The position numbers and the translations under genes are program-made. The notes below the pieces were generated by a model. It searched no databases. It worked only from the letters and a program-made list of their open reading frames with translations, and had not been told where the DNA came from. From Bacteroidota bacterium (GTDB lineage Bacteria > Bacteroidota > Bacteroidia > Flavobacteriales > Flavobacteriaceae), in the NCBI GenBank assembly GCA_029557895.1, contig JAKQHT010000021.1, forward strand, positions 48,152 to 112,151: a stretch of 64,000 bases of DNA. The letters run 5' to 3'. This document shows, in pieces, positions 45,169 through 54,516 of this stretch. Every line of letters starts with the position of its first letter. Position 1 is the first letter of the stretch.

Positions 45169-47355
45169 ATGTCAACCTTGCGTTTTAATGCTATTAAAGA
45201 GTCACTTCATCGAAAGCCGGTGTACATTGAAGAGAATGATCGCCGTTCAGAACTTTTTGGAAAAAATGTTTTCAACGAAGCTGCCATGCGCCAATTTCTT
45301 GCTAAAGATGCTTATGAAAGCGTTATGGATGCCGTGCAAAATGGTACAAAGATAGAACGAGTGGTCGCCGATCACATTTCGGCGGGTATGAAAGAATGGG
45401 CCATAACAAAGGGCGCTACACATTATACACATTGGTTCCAGCCGCTCACGGGTGCAACTGCCGAAAAGCACGATTCGTTTTTTGAAACCATTGGTGGCGG
45501 ATTGGCCATAGAAAAATTTGGTGGTAGCCAATTGGTGCAACAAGAGCCGGATGCCTCAAGTTTTCCTAACGGGGGCATAAGAAATACGTTTGAAGCGCGT
45601 GGTTATACGGCATGGGACCCGACTTCTCCTGCATTTATTTATGGTACCACTTTGTGCATCCCAACGGTTTTTGTGGCGTATACAGGAGAAGCGCTCGATT
45701 ATAAAACACCGCTTTTGAGAGCCTTGCAGGCAATTGACAATGCTGCAGTTGCAGTGTGTAAATATTTTGACAAAAATGTAAAAAAAGTAAATGCCTCTTT
45801 GGGCTGGGAGCAAGAGTATTTTTTGGTGGACAGCGCTTTGGCATATTCTAGACCGGACATCGTGTTGACCGGCAGAACACTTCTTGGGCATTCGCCGGCT
45901 AAAGGCCAACAATTGGACGACCATTATTTTGGTTCCATTCCCGTTAGGGCTCTGTCTTTTATGAGAGACCTCGAAACAGAGTGCATGCTTTTGGGTATCC
46001 CTGTAAAGACAAGGCACAATGAGGTGGCCCCAAACCAATTTGAGTTGGCCCCCATATATGATGAGGCAAACCTTGCGGTTGACCACAACTCGCTGCTTAT
46101 GGATTTAATGGACAAAGTAGCTGACCGTCATAATTTCAAGGTGCTTTTCCACGAAAAGCCTTTTGCTGGTGTAAACGGTTCCGGAAAACACAACAACTGG
46201 AGCCTTGGTACTAATACTGGCGTTAACCTCTTGGGGCCAGGCAAAACACCAATGAGCAACCTTCAGTTTTTGACCTTTTTCATTAATACCATTAAAGCGG
46301 TAAACGATAATGAAGAGCTTTTGCGGGCTTCAATTGCATCAGCAAGTAACGATCACCGTTTGGGTGCAAATGAGGCGCCGCCGGCCATCATCTCGGTATT
46401 TATCGGGGATCAATTGACCAATGTGTTGAACGAGCTCGAAAACGTTACTACCGGAAAATTATCGCCGCAAGAGAAAACAGACCTTAAATTGAACGTGGTG
46501 GGCAAGATTCCCGATGTGCTTTTGGATAATACCGACCGAAACAGAACGTCTCCATTTGCATTTACCGGAAACAAGTTTGAGTTCAGGGCTGTGGGGTCAA
46601 AAGCCAACTGTGCCAACGCCATGACTGTTCTCAACTCTATAGTTGCCAAGCAATTGATCGATTTCAAAAAAGAAGTGGATTTGCTTATCGATAAGAAAGG
46701 CATGAAGAAGGACGATGCCATCTTCAACGTTTTGCGTGAATATATCAAAAAATCCAAAAACATCCTCTTTGAGGGCAACGGTTACGGTGAAGCGTGGCAC
46801 AAAGAAGCCAAGAAAAGAGGGCTTAGCAACAACAAGACCACCCCTGAAGCCTTAAAAGCTAGAATTTCGAAAAAGTCTTTGGCGCTTTTTGAAGAACTTG
46901 GCGTGATGAACAAAGTTGAATCCGAGGCGAGATATGAAATAGAAATGGAAGAATACGCATTGCGTATCCAGATCGAAGGCCGGGTTCTTGGAGACATTGC
47001 CCGCAACCATATCGTGCCCACGGCTGTAAAATACCAGAATGTTTTGATCGAAAACGTAAAAGGGTTGAAGGAAATTTATGGTAGCAGCTATAAAAAATAT
47101 GCCGCTGAGCAATTGAACTTGATTGAAGAAATTTCAGGGCACATCGCTACCATTAATGCCACAGTTACCAAGTTGATCAATGAAAGGAGAAAGGCAAATG
47201 CCTTGATGGACATCGACAAGAAAGCACATGACTATTGCAACAAAGTGAAGCCATTGTTTGATGAAATTCGCTACTCTTGTGACAAACTTGAGCTGTTGGT
47301 TGATGATGAGCTTTGGCCATTGACCAAATATAGGGAATTGTTGTTCACAAGATAA
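45169..47355 (+). CDS. glnA: Glutamine synthetase type III
   Basis: ATP-dependent amidation of glutamate to glutamine, the main ammonium assimilation step. At 728 residues it is the long GSIII (GlnN) form common in Bacteroidota, not the ~470-residue GSI. Signatures include THYTHWFQPLTGATAEKHDSF near residue 82, the metal site GWEQEYFLVD, the RHNEVAPNQFELAPIYDEAN and VDHNSLLMDLM segments, NGSGKHNNWSLGTNTG and a long helical C-terminal region. It is monocistronic: candidate operator and -7 box upstream, strong terminator downstream. Regulation by nitrogen supply is expected for the family. Confidence 0.96.
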   Translation: MSTLRFNAIKESLHRKPVYIEENDRRSELFGKNVFNEAAMRQFLAKDAYESVMDAVQNGTKIERVVADHISAGMKEWAITKGATHYTHWFQPLTGATAEKHDSFFETIGGGLAIEKFGGSQLVQQEPDASSFPNGGIRNTFEARGYTAWDPTSPAFIYGTTLCIPTVFVAYTGEALDYKTPLLRALQAIDNAAVAVCKYFDKNVKKVNASLGWEQEYFLVDSALAYSRPDIVLTGRTLLGHSPAKGQQLDDHYFGSIPVRALSFMRDLETECMLLGIPVKTRHNEVAPNQFELAPIYDEANLAVDHNSLLMDLMDKVADRHNFKVLFHEKPFAGVNGSGKHNNWSLGTNTGVNLLGPGKTPMSNLQFLTFFINTIKAVNDNEELLRASIASASNDHRLGANEAPPAIISVFIGDQLTNVLNELENVTTGKLSPQEKTDLKLNVVGKIPDVLLDNTDRNRTSPFAFTGNKFEFRAVGSKANCANAMTVLNSIVAKQLIDFKKEVDLLIDKKGMKKDDAIFNVLREYIKKSKNILFEGNGYGEAWHKEAKKRGLSNNKTTPEALKARISKKSLALFEELGVMNKVESEARYEIEMEEYALRIQIEGRVLGDIARNHIVPTAVKYQNVLIENVKGLKEIYGSSYKKYAAEQLNLIEEISGHIATINATVTKLINERRKANALMDIDKKAHDYCNKVKPLFDEIRYSCDKLELLVDDELWPLTKYRELLFTR

Positions 47356-47378
47356 TGGATCTTTGATGACCAACCCCC

Positions 47379-47409
47379 AAAAATGCCCCTTTTATCAGGG
47401 GCATTTTTA
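47379..47409 (+). terminator. Rho-independent terminator after glnA
   Basis: AAAAATGCCCCT / AGGGGCATTTTT stem with a short loop and T-rich end. Confidence 0.92.
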
Positions 47410-47531
47410 TAAGTAATGTGTGAAAAAAGAAAAAAAATGTAAGTAAGATTACGTACGCAAAATGTCAAAAATGGTATTTCATCAAGATAATTTTACATGT
47501 AATCGAAAAGTAGGAAAATACATTTTGAAAA

Positions 47532-47565
47532 TTTTGATTTGAGCATGGTTTGTTTAGTACATTTG
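47532..47565 (+). promoter_or_regulatory. Promoter of the 44-codon secreted peptide gene
   Basis: TACATTTG at 47558-47565. TTTTG at 47532-47536 (21-base spacer) or TTTG at 47538-47541 (16-base spacer) can serve as the -33 element. The predicted leader is about 25 bases. Confidence 0.55.
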
Positions 47566-47594
47566 TATTGCTATTAATCAATATTTCTGTTAAA

Positions 47595-47729
47595 ATGAAA
47601 AAGCTACTATTGAGCCTTGCTGCTTTGGTGTTTGTGACTGTTCTTTTCAGCCAGCAGAACAACAAGATTGCAAAAGACAAAATTTCGCAGGAAACTGCGC
47701 AAAAAGTTGACAAAGTATTTAGGGCTTAA
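47595..47729 (+). CDS. Small secreted peptide, 44 residues
   Basis: ATG at 47595, stop at 47727-47729. The peptide starts MKKLLLSLAALVFVTVLFSQ, an ideal Sec signal peptide cleaved after FSQ or just before it. That leaves a mature peptide of only about 24-25 residues that is Lys/Gln-rich and helix-prone (KDKISQETAQKVDKVFRA). It has its own TAnnTTTG promoter and is followed by a hairpin with a T run (47794-47833), so it forms a complete monocistronic unit. No family is recognised. The signal peptide, promoter and terminator together argue that it is a real gene despite its size. Confidence 0.65.
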   Translation: MKKLLLSLAALVFVTVLFSQQNNKIAKDKISQETAQKVDKVFRA

Positions 47730-47793
47730 GTTCGATTTTAAAATACACCATTAGAGTTATTAAGCTCTTTTAGTTGTAGTTTGATGGAATGGA

Positions 47794-47833
47794 AGGTAAA
47801 AGAAAACATATGGTTTCTTTTGCCTTTTTTTAT
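47794..47833 (+). terminator. Terminator after the small peptide gene
   Basis: GGTAAAAGAAA pairs (one G-T) with TTTCTTTTGCC around an ACATATGG-type loop, followed by seven T. Confidence 0.7.
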
Positions 47834-47895
47834 TTTTTGCAATTAATATTTCAATAAATGAGGGACTTTTATACCTATATTTAGTAATATTGCTT

Positions 47896-47903
47896 TACTT
47901 TTG
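47896..47903 (+). promoter_or_regulatory. -7 box (TACTTTTG) upstream of the beta-barrel gene
   Basis: TAnnTTTG match 66 bases before the ATG at 47970; no convincing -33 element. Confidence 0.35.
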
Positions 47904-47969
47904 CCTTGTCTCGAACATCCCTACTTTATCAATGGCATTAATTTTTTCAACAGTTTTTATTGAGTACTT

Positions 47970-48620
47970 ATGGCAAGAAATCTTTGGATTATCGTTCTCG
48001 TGCTTTTAGGTCATTTTTGCACGGCGCAAACTGCTTATGACACATTACAGCAAAAGAAATCCACTTTTTATGATCTTAGGGGTGACAATGCGATGGAGTT
48101 TGGCGTAGGTTCGGCTGTTGCTAATGGCGACATCCAAGACCCTATGTTCGAAATTTATTTTGGCGGTGGCTACAAGCGCCATTTCTCGCCTCACCTCTAT
48201 GCGGGCATTGGTTACCACAAATTCAATCTGGCTTTTAAGGATGTATATAACCAAGGATTTATGTCCTTTGATTTCAATATTGGTGCGACACTCATGCCAT
48301 ACTATCGGTTTTCCCCTTTTGTTTTTGCCGGAGCAGGATACAATGCATCTAATTATTTTAAAGAGACCGCCTTCAAATTGCAAGGCGGCGGTGGCGTGGA
48401 ATACATTGTTTCAGAAGGTTTGGGGATAAAGCTTTATGCTGATTACAATTATGCGATGAGCGATGAACTTGATGGAGTTATTGCCGGAGCAACCGATGAT
48501 ACGTATTTTAGGATCGGGTTGGGTCTTAACTATTATTTTGGTGGCCGTGCAAAAAAGGCCAAGATATTGGATGGACAGCCAAGCATCATCAAATCCAATC
48601 AAATTATTCAGCACAAATGA
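47970..48620 (+). CDS. Small outer-membrane beta-barrel protein
   Basis: A 216-residue protein with signal peptide MARNLWIIVLVLLGHFCTAQ. The mature protein shows repeated amphipathic strands with Gly and aromatic residues (MEFGVGSAVANGD, FEIYFGGGYKRHFSPHLYAGIGYHKF, FSPFVFAGAGYNAS, YFRIGLGLNYYFGG), typical of an eight-stranded OmpA/OmpW-like barrel, followed by a basic C-terminal tail of about 25 residues. The function is unknown. purM starts 36 bases later; a separate TATTTTTG box (48632-48639) suggests purM has its own promoter. Confidence 0.8.
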   Translation: MARNLWIIVLVLLGHFCTAQTAYDTLQQKKSTFYDLRGDNAMEFGVGSAVANGDIQDPMFEIYFGGGYKRHFSPHLYAGIGYHKFNLAFKDVYNQGFMSFDFNIGATLMPYYRFSPFVFAGAGYNASNYFKETAFKLQGGGGVEYIVSEGLGIKLYADYNYAMSDELDGVIAGATDDTYFRIGLGLNYYFGGRAKKAKILDGQPSIIKSNQIIQHK

Positions 48621-48655
48621 TTTAGTATTCCTATTTTTGCAAAATAACCCAAGTA

Positions 48656-49834
48656 ATGAACGAAAATATGAGCCAGCGTTATTCCCAACGTGGTGTTTCG
48701 GCATTGAAAGAAGATGTCCACAATGCTATAAAAAACATTGACAAAGGCCTGTTTCCAAGTGCTTTTTGCAAAATAGTCCCAGATTATCTGACCAATGATG
48801 ATGATTATTGCCTGATTATGCACGCCGATGGTGCCGGTACCAAATCATCTCTTGCCTATATGTATTGGAGAGAAACAGGTGATATGTCCGTTTGGAAAGG
48901 TATTGCGCAAGATGCCCTGATCATGAACATCGACGATCTGCTTTGTGTTGGTGCGACCGACAATATCCTGTTGTCTTCCACCATCGGAAGAAATAAAAAC
49001 CTAATTCCCGGGGAGGTCATTTCCGCCATCATCAATGGAACCGAAGCCCTTATTTCCGAACTCAAGGATTTTGGTGTGACGATACACGCTACCGGAGGGG
49101 AAACGGCCGATGTTGGTGATTTGGTCCGAACCATCATCGTGGACTCTACCGTCACCACCCGTATGAAGCGTTCTGACGTTATCGACAATGCTAACATTCA
49201 AGTGGGCGATGTCATTGTGGGGCTGTCTTCTTCAGGAAAGGCAACCTATGAAAAAGAATACAACGGCGGAATGGGCAGCAATGGCCTTACCTCTGCCAGA
49301 CACGATGTATTTCATAATTATTTGGCCGAAAAATTTCCCGAAAGTTACGATGCTTCCTTGCCAAAAGATTTGGTCTATTCCGGGAACATGAAATTGACCG
49401 ATTGCGTGGAAGGCGTTCCGATTGATGCTGGAAAATTGGTGCTTTCGCCCACACGGACCTATGCGCCGATCATAAAAAAAATCTTATCACAATATACGCC
49501 CAAAGAAATCCACGGAATGGTACATTGCAGCGGTGGGGCGCAAACAAAAATCCTACATTTTATAGACAGATTGCACATCATCAAAGACAATATGTTTCCG
49601 GTTCCGCCGTTGTTCAGACTGATACAAGAACAATCTAAAATCGATTGGAAAGAGATGTACCAAGTGTTCAATTGCGGCCATCGCATGGAACTGTACGTGC
49701 CTGCATCAATTGCAAACGCCATTATCGACATATCCGAATCGTTCGGTGTCGAAGCTCGTATAGTCGGAAGGGTTGAGCAATCTGAACAGAAACGCTTGAC
49801 CATCAAAAGTGATTTTGGAACGTTTATATATTAA
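48656..49834 (+). CDS. purM: Phosphoribosylformylglycinamidine cyclo-ligase (AIR synthase, Bacteroidota long form)
   Basis: Forms aminoimidazole ribonucleotide in purine synthesis. It has 392 residues, somewhat longer than the usual ~345 of PurM, as in the Bacteroidota 'AIR synthase related' group. Features: QRGVSALKEDVHNAIK at the start, the Mg/ATP-binding HADGAGTKSSLAYMYW (about 61-76), GIAQDALIMNIDDLLCVGA, HATGGETADVGDLVRTI, GLSSSGKATYEKEYNGGMGSNG and GGAQTKILHFID. An ATG four codons later is an alternative start. It leads a probable run with DUF3078, prfA, pyrF and a TroA-fold gene. Confidence 0.92.
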   Translation: MNENMSQRYSQRGVSALKEDVHNAIKNIDKGLFPSAFCKIVPDYLTNDDDYCLIMHADGAGTKSSLAYMYWRETGDMSVWKGIAQDALIMNIDDLLCVGATDNILLSSTIGRNKNLIPGEVISAIINGTEALISELKDFGVTIHATGGETADVGDLVRTIIVDSTVTTRMKRSDVIDNANIQVGDVIVGLSSSGKATYEKEYNGGMGSNGLTSARHDVFHNYLAEKFPESYDASLPKDLVYSGNMKLTDCVEGVPIDAGKLVLSPTRTYAPIIKKILSQYTPKEIHGMVHCSGGAQTKILHFIDRLHIIKDNMFPVPPLFRLIQEQSKIDWKEMYQVFNCGHRMELYVPASIANAIIDISESFGVEARIVGRVEQSEQKRLTIKSDFGTFIY

Positions 49835-49855
49835 TTTTTTTATCATCAAGTTGTA

Positions 49856-50818
49856 ATGAAGTATTTTTTTTCGATGTTGTGTTGCCTTTCGGTATTGGTT
49901 TTGAATTCTCAAACAGATAGTACCCATGTGAAACAGGTTGACAGCATTCCAAAATGGGAACTTAAAAACCGTACAAGCTTGGATATCAATGAAGTTAGCT
50001 TTGTCAATTGGAGCGCCGGTGGTAGTAATTCCATTTCAGCATTATTGGGCGTCCGTTCTGAACTAAACTACAGGTACGGTCTTTTTAAATGGAAAAATTT
50101 GGCAGTTGCCAATTATGGGGTTAACAAACAGGAAGACCAAAAATTGCGCAAGACCACTGATGAGTTGGAACTTATCTCCACATTGGGTTTTCAGACCGAC
50201 AGTTTGAGCAAATGGTATTTTTCGGCTCGTTTCAACTTCAAGACACAATTTACCAACGGTTATAACTACCCTAACCGCTCTACGCCCATTTCAAAATTTA
50301 TGTCGCCTGGCTACCTGTTTTTGGGGGGCGGGGTAGAATATGGTAAAGATGTCGATAAATTTTCTGTTTATTTTTCGCCCATGACCTTTAAATCCACTTT
50401 TGTGTTGGATGAGGCACTATCAAATGCAGGGTCTTTTGGGGTGACGCCGGCAGTCTTTGATGATCAAGGCAATATCATAAAGCACGGACAACGTGTCCGA
50501 ACAGAAATTGGGATATTGCTTACTAATTATCTTGAATCGAGGGTTTATGACAACGTCGATTTAAAGAGCCGAATCAGTTTTTATACCGATTATCTCAATA
50601 GTTTTGGGAATATTGATCTGGATTGGGAAGTGATTTTCAACTTTAAGGTCAATCAATACGTTCGGGCCACGCTCGGATCGCATTTGAGATATGACAACGA
50701 CGTCAAGACTTTTGTCAACGTTTTGAACGAGCTTGGAACCGAAGAAGAAATGCTCAAGGAAGGTGCCAAAATGCAATGGAAGCAGATCCTCGGCATAGGG
50801 GTGGTAGTAGATCTCTGA
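49856..50818 (+). CDS. DUF3078 family exported protein
   Basis: A 320-residue protein with a signal peptide (MKYFFSMLCCLSVLVLNSQ). The mature part contains NRTSLDINEVSFVNWSAGGSNSISALLG, the hallmark of DUF3078, and then strand-rich sequence with frequent Tyr/Phe, ending in ILGIGVVVDL. It is probably an outer-membrane beta-barrel. The function is unknown. It starts 21 bases after purM; the linkage DUF3078-prfA-pyrF is familiar from other Flavobacteriia. Confidence 0.88.
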   Translation: MKYFFSMLCCLSVLVLNSQTDSTHVKQVDSIPKWELKNRTSLDINEVSFVNWSAGGSNSISALLGVRSELNYRYGLFKWKNLAVANYGVNKQEDQKLRKTTDELELISTLGFQTDSLSKWYFSARFNFKTQFTNGYNYPNRSTPISKFMSPGYLFLGGGVEYGKDVDKFSVYFSPMTFKSTFVLDEALSNAGSFGVTPAVFDDQGNIIKHGQRVRTEIGILLTNYLESRVYDNVDLKSRISFYTDYLNSFGNIDLDWEVIFNFKVNQYVRATLGSHLRYDNDVKTFVNVLNELGTEEEMLKEGAKMQWKQILGIGVVVDL

Positions 50819-50891
50819 AAGTACTTTAAAACCCCTTTTTCTCTAACAAGACGTTGGCCGTCACACCATAATCAAGGTGAGCCGATCGTTA

Positions 50892-50920
50892 TTGCAGATT
50901 GCGAAATAATCGTATTTTTG
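50892..50920 (+). promoter_or_regulatory. prfA promoter
   Basis: TTG at 50892-50894 and TATTTTTG at 50913-50920 (18-base spacer), 21 bases before the ATG at 50942. Confidence 0.6.
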
Positions 50921-50941
50921 CGGCACAATTCACTTTGGCAA

Positions 50942-52018
50942 ATGTTAGACAAATTACAAATTATCAAACAACGTTTTGATGAGGTCAACGACCTTATCAT
51001 CCAGCCCAATATTATCAACGACCAAAAGCGCTATATCGCCCTTAACAAAGAATATAAAGAACTGAAAGTGTTGGTAGATAAACGATTGGAGTACATTACG
51101 CTATTGGATAATATAAAGGAAGCAGAAGATATCATCAATGATGGCTCTGATCCGGAGATGTTGGAAATGGCCAAAATGCAGCTTGACGAAGCCAGGGACG
51201 CCATTATCGAGCTCGAAGATGCAATCAAGTTTTTGCTGATACCGAAAAATCCCGAAGACGCCAAAAATGCCGTTGTCGAGCTCCGTGCCGGTACAGGGGG
51301 CGACGAAGCAAGTATTTTTGCAGGGGATCTTTTCAGAATGTATTCTAAATACTGCGAAAGCAAAGGCTGGAAAGTGGAGGTCGTGGATTATAACGAAGGC
51401 ACATCCGGAGGCTTTAAAGAAATGATTTTTGAAGTGAATGGCGAAGATGTGTACGGAACCCTAAAGTTTGAAGCCGGCGTCCATAGGGTCCAACGTGTTC
51501 CGCAGACAGAAACGCAGGGAAGGGTGCATACCAGTGCTGCCACGGTGATTGTACTGCCCGAAGCCGAAGAATTTGACGTAGAACTTGACATGGCCGATGT
51601 ACGCATAGAAAGAACCACATCTACCGGGCCGGGCGGGCAAAGTGTAAACACGACCTATTCTGCCATCAAGTTGCACCACGAACCAACAGGAATGATTGTG
51701 AGTTGCCAAGACCAAAAATCGTCGCACAAAAACCTTGAAAAAGCCTTAAAAGTATTACGTTCCCGCTTATATGAGCGCGAACTTGAAAAAAAATTAGCCG
51801 CCGATTCCGAAAAACGCAAGAGCATGGTTTCTACTGGTGACCGAAGTGCAAAAATCAGGACCTACAACTACTCGCAGGGACGCGTTACCGATCACAGGAT
51901 TGGACTTACGCTATATGATTTGGCAAACATTATGAACGGCGATATCCAAAAAATCATCGATGAGCTTATGCTTGCAGAAAATACCGAATTGTTAAAAGCG
52001 AATACAGATTTGATTTAA
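50942..52018 (+). CDS. prfA: Peptide chain release factor 1
   Basis: Recognises UAA and UAG stop codons and triggers peptide release. It has 358 residues from ATG 50942 ([16 protein letters not shown]). The stop-codon recognition motif is PQT in RVPQTE (about 185-188), which is the RF1-type PxT and not the SPF of RF2. The catalytic GGQ is in [13 protein letters not shown] (about 231-233), followed by [11 protein letters not shown]. An in-frame start at 50918 overlaps the -7 box at 50913-50920 and is rejected. pyrF follows 66 bases later. Confidence 0.96.
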   Translation: MLDKLQIIKQRFDEVNDLIIQPNIINDQKRYIALNKEYKELKVLVDKRLEYITLLDNIKEAEDIINDGSDPEMLEMAKMQLDEARDAIIELEDAIKFLLIPKNPEDAKNAVVELRAGTGGDEASIFAGDLFRMYSKYCESKGWKVEVVDYNEGTSGGFKEMIFEVNGEDVYGTLKFEAGVHRVQRVPQTETQGRVHTSAATVIVLPEAEEFDVELDMADVRIERTTSTGPGGQSVNTTYSAIKLHHEPTGMIVSCQDQKSSHKNLEKALKVLRSRLYERELEKKLAADSEKRKSMVSTGDRSAKIRTYNYSQGRVTDHRIGLTLYDLANIMNGDIQKIIDELMLAENTELLKANTDLI

Positions 52019-52084
52019 AAAGCAAGTACCGTTTTACACTGTCTGTCGGACAGAAATAAGCCTGCTTTTGAGACATATTTTACA

Positions 52085-52903
52085 ATGACAACACAACAGC
52101 TCATCCAACAAATCCAAAAAAAGAAGTCTTTTCTCTGTATTGGGCTCGATGTAGATTTGGCAAAAATTCCACAACATCTATTAAAGTCCGATGATCCAAT
52201 TTTTGCGTTCAACAAAGCCATTATCGATGCCACGCACCACCTTGCCGTTGCCTATAAGCCCAATATGGCTTTTTACGAAGCTTATGGTGTAAAAGGTTGG
52301 CAATCATTGGAAAAGACTATTGGTTATCTAAACGAATACCACCCAGAAATTTTTACAATTGCAGATGCCAAACGTGGTGATATAGGCAATACTTCTGCCA
52401 TGTATGCCAAAGCATTTCTTCAAGATTTGAATTTTGATAGCATAACCGTGGCACCCTATATGGGCAAAGATTCCGTAGAACCTTTTTTGGCCGTAGAGGG
52501 CAAACACACCATTTTACTCGCCTTGACGTCCAATATGGGTGCTTTTGATTTCCAGACCCAAAAGTGCTGCGAAAATACATTGTACGAACACGTTTTGGAA
52601 ACATCCAAAACTTGGCGCAACGCACAAAATTTAATGTACGTTGTTGGTGCCACCAAAGCCGATTATTTTGTTGGAATAAGAAAGATTGTGCCTGATAGCT
52701 TTTTGCTCGTACCGGGCGTTGGAGCGCAAGGCGGCAACTTGCAAGAGGTTTGTAAATATGGCCTTAATGACAATATAGGTCTGCTTATAAACGCTTCACG
52801 AGCAATAATTTACGCATCCAATGGTTTGGATTTTGCCGAAAAAGCAAAGGCAGAAGCCTTAAAACTGCAACAGGAAATGCAGGCTATTCTGGACACACTT
52901 TAA
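52085..52903 (+). CDS. pyrF: Orotidine-5'-phosphate decarboxylase
   Basis: Final step of UMP synthesis. It has 272 residues and is of the long (type 2) OMP decarboxylase form, with the FLCIGLDVD start of the barrel, [11 protein letters not shown], the catalytic [18 protein letters not shown] (about 93-110; Lys-Asp charge network), [16 protein letters not shown] and the phosphate site VPGVGAQGG followed by [10 protein letters not shown]. The TroA-fold gene begins 6 bases after the stop, so they are co-transcribed. Confidence 0.95.
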   Translation: MTTQQLIQQIQKKKSFLCIGLDVDLAKIPQHLLKSDDPIFAFNKAIIDATHHLAVAYKPNMAFYEAYGVKGWQSLEKTIGYLNEYHPEIFTIADAKRGDIGNTSAMYAKAFLQDLNFDSITVAPYMGKDSVEPFLAVEGKHTILLALTSNMGAFDFQTQKCCENTLYEHVLETSKTWRNAQNLMYVVGATKADYFVGIRKIVPDSFLLVPGVGAQGGNLQEVCKYGLNDNIGLLINASRAIIYASNGLDFAEKAKAEALKLQQEMQAILDTL

Positions 52904-52909
52904 ACAGTT

Positions 52910-53722
52910 ATGATATTTGTTGACCAGTTGCACCGGGCCATTGCCATAAACGCGTTACCGGAGCGAATTGTTTCTTTGGTGCCGAGCCAAACCGAACTTT
53001 TGTACGATTTGGGATTGGATATTGCTATTGTTGGTATAACAAAATTCTGTGTACATCCGCCCCATTTTAGAAAAGAAAAAACCATCGTAGGAGGCACAAA
53101 AGCCGTTAATTATGAAAAAATAAAGGCGCTGCATCCGGACATCATTCTTTGTAACAAGGAAGAAAACACTCAAGAAATGATTGCCGAATTGGAAAAAATC
53201 GCCCCGGTGCACATCAGTGACGTAAATAGTGTGCAAGACTGTCTGGAACTTATAGGGATGTACGGTAAGCTTTTTTCGAAAAGCAATGAGGCTGAAAAGA
53301 TCTTAATGGAAATCAGGCAAAAAAATAAAGATTTTGAAGCGTTCATCCATAATCGTCCGACACTCAAAACTGCCTATTTTATATGGAAAAATCCTTGGAT
53401 GGTTGCTGCAAAAGGCACTTTTATTGATGCAATGATGGCTATTAACAACTTCGAGAATTATTTTGGGGTTCACGAACGTTATCCCGAGATTGAATTGTTA
53501 ATGTGCAGGCCCGAAACAGCCGATTTGGTTTTGCTTTCGAGTGAGCCGTTTCCTTTCAATGAAACACATAAAGAGGAAGTTAGGCAGTTCTTTCCCAATG
53601 CCAAAATCTTTGTGGTTGATGGAGAAGCCTTTTCTTGGTACGGAACGCGCCTTATCAAATCCTTTGACTATTTTAGAATGTTGCATCAAAGCCTGTCGAG
53701 GGATTCTGTTTTAGATAAATAA
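52910..53722 (+). CDS. TroA/BtuF-fold helical-backbone metal receptor protein, without a signal peptide
   Basis: A 270-residue protein of the periplasmic-binding fold used by vitamin B12 and iron-siderophore receptors. Family segments are ERIVSLVPSQTELLYDLGLDIAIVGITKFCVHPP, IKALHPDIILCNKEEN, and a C-terminal half with FIWKNPWMVAAKGTFIDAMM and FVVDGEAFSWYGTR. It has no signal peptide or lipobox: it starts MIFVDQLHRAIAINALPERIVS, directly with the fold. So it is either cytoplasmic or exported in an unknown way. Its ligand is unknown. The 3' end overlaps the converging small gene by 50 bases. Confidence 0.85.
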   Translation: MIFVDQLHRAIAINALPERIVSLVPSQTELLYDLGLDIAIVGITKFCVHPPHFRKEKTIVGGTKAVNYEKIKALHPDIILCNKEENTQEMIAELEKIAPVHISDVNSVQDCLELIGMYGKLFSKSNEAEKILMEIRQKNKDFEAFIHNRPTLKTAYFIWKNPWMVAAKGTFIDAMMAINNFENYFGVHERYPEIELLMCRPETADLVLLSSEPFPFNETHKEEVRQFFPNAKIFVVDGEAFSWYGTRLIKSFDYFRMLHQSLSRDSVLDK

Positions 53723-53900
53723 TGGTTTTTTTGAGTTTTGAGGCTTCGTGGTAGAGCAGGTCGCTCAATCCGGCATCGGTATAGATGAGGTTGTATGCTT
53801 CCTCGAGAAACCCTTTGTATTTTTTTTCTAAATCTTTTAAATTCAAAACACCGCTCCAATTGAGCTTGGTTTTTCCTACTTTGCAAAAATGTCTTTCCAT
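53673..53900 (-). CDS. Small helical protein (Lacal_2735-like), copy 1
   Basis: A 75-residue protein with the pattern LEKKYKGFLEEAYNLIYTDAGLSDLLYHEASKLKKTI, which parallels the neighbouring small gene and resembles the Lacal_2735-type small proteins of Flavobacteriia (short helical hairpin of unknown function). It starts at ATG 53900. Its last 50 bases overlap the end of the TroA-fold gene on the other strand. The C-terminus beyond residue 62 is therefore encoded in the overlap and may be less constrained. Confidence 0.6.
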   Translation of the reverse strand: MERHFCKVGKTKLNWSGVLNLKDLEKKYKGFLEEAYNLIYTDAGLSDLLYHEASKLKKTIIYLKQNPSTGFDATF

Positions 53901-53989
53901 GGCAATTCGTAATATATATTTATATACGAATTTGCAATAAAAGTGGGACGATGCAGATACGTTAAATAATTGATAATTTTTCAGTTGGC

Positions 53990-54190
53990 CTATCTTAATG
54001 CCCTCGGAGCATTGTCGCGGTTGAGAAATTTCAACTCGTTGAGTTTATTAAGTAATTTGATAGCCTTAAATTCTGAAAAATCACTGATGGCAGAATCCGT
54101 TTGCCTAAAGTTGTAGGCTTCTTCCATGAGCTGCTTATAACGTTTTTGAAGCTTTTGTTGCCTCTCGTTGATTTTAGGCAATGTTTTCAT
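53990..54190 (-). CDS. Small helical protein (Lacal_2735-like), copy 2
   Basis: A 66-residue protein starting MKTLPKINERQQKLQKRYKQ at ATG 54190. The core LQKRYKQLMEEAYNFRQTDSAISDFSEFKAIKLLNKL aligns with the preceding small gene (YK.L.EEAYN...TD..ISD.....A.KL). The frame is open up to 54265 through a TTG, but the upstream part lacks the family pattern. Two diverged paralogues in tandem suggest an old local duplication. The function is unknown. Confidence 0.6.
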   Translation of the reverse strand: MKTLPKINERQQKLQKRYKQLMEEAYNFRQTDSAISDFSEFKAIKLLNKLNELKFLNRDNAPRALR

Positions 54191-54516
54191 CAGTGAAAAA
54201 ATAAATTTGTTGGATCTGATAATTGTAACACAATGGAAATATCCATTTAAACACGTCATGTCCAATACTTTACCGTGATTTGGAGGGGTAAATTTTTTGG
54301 AAAATAAATATATCTAAAATATTATTATTTAGCAAGTTAATTTTGAATTTTTTTAACAAAAATGGTCCGATTCATAATTCCAATTGTCGTTGATCCATAA
54401 TTAAATGTCGGAGTGAAAACTCTTGGTGGACAAAACATATGTTTTTCCAAAAACGTGTTACACGTTTGTGAAATCGGCAGTGTGCCCGGAATCCATGACC
54501 ATCACAGCCGAGTAGC

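Noticed and set aside
47465..47713. 82-codon minus-strand open frame after glnA
   Set aside because: It runs antisense through the small secreted peptide gene, which has its own signal peptide, promoter and terminator.
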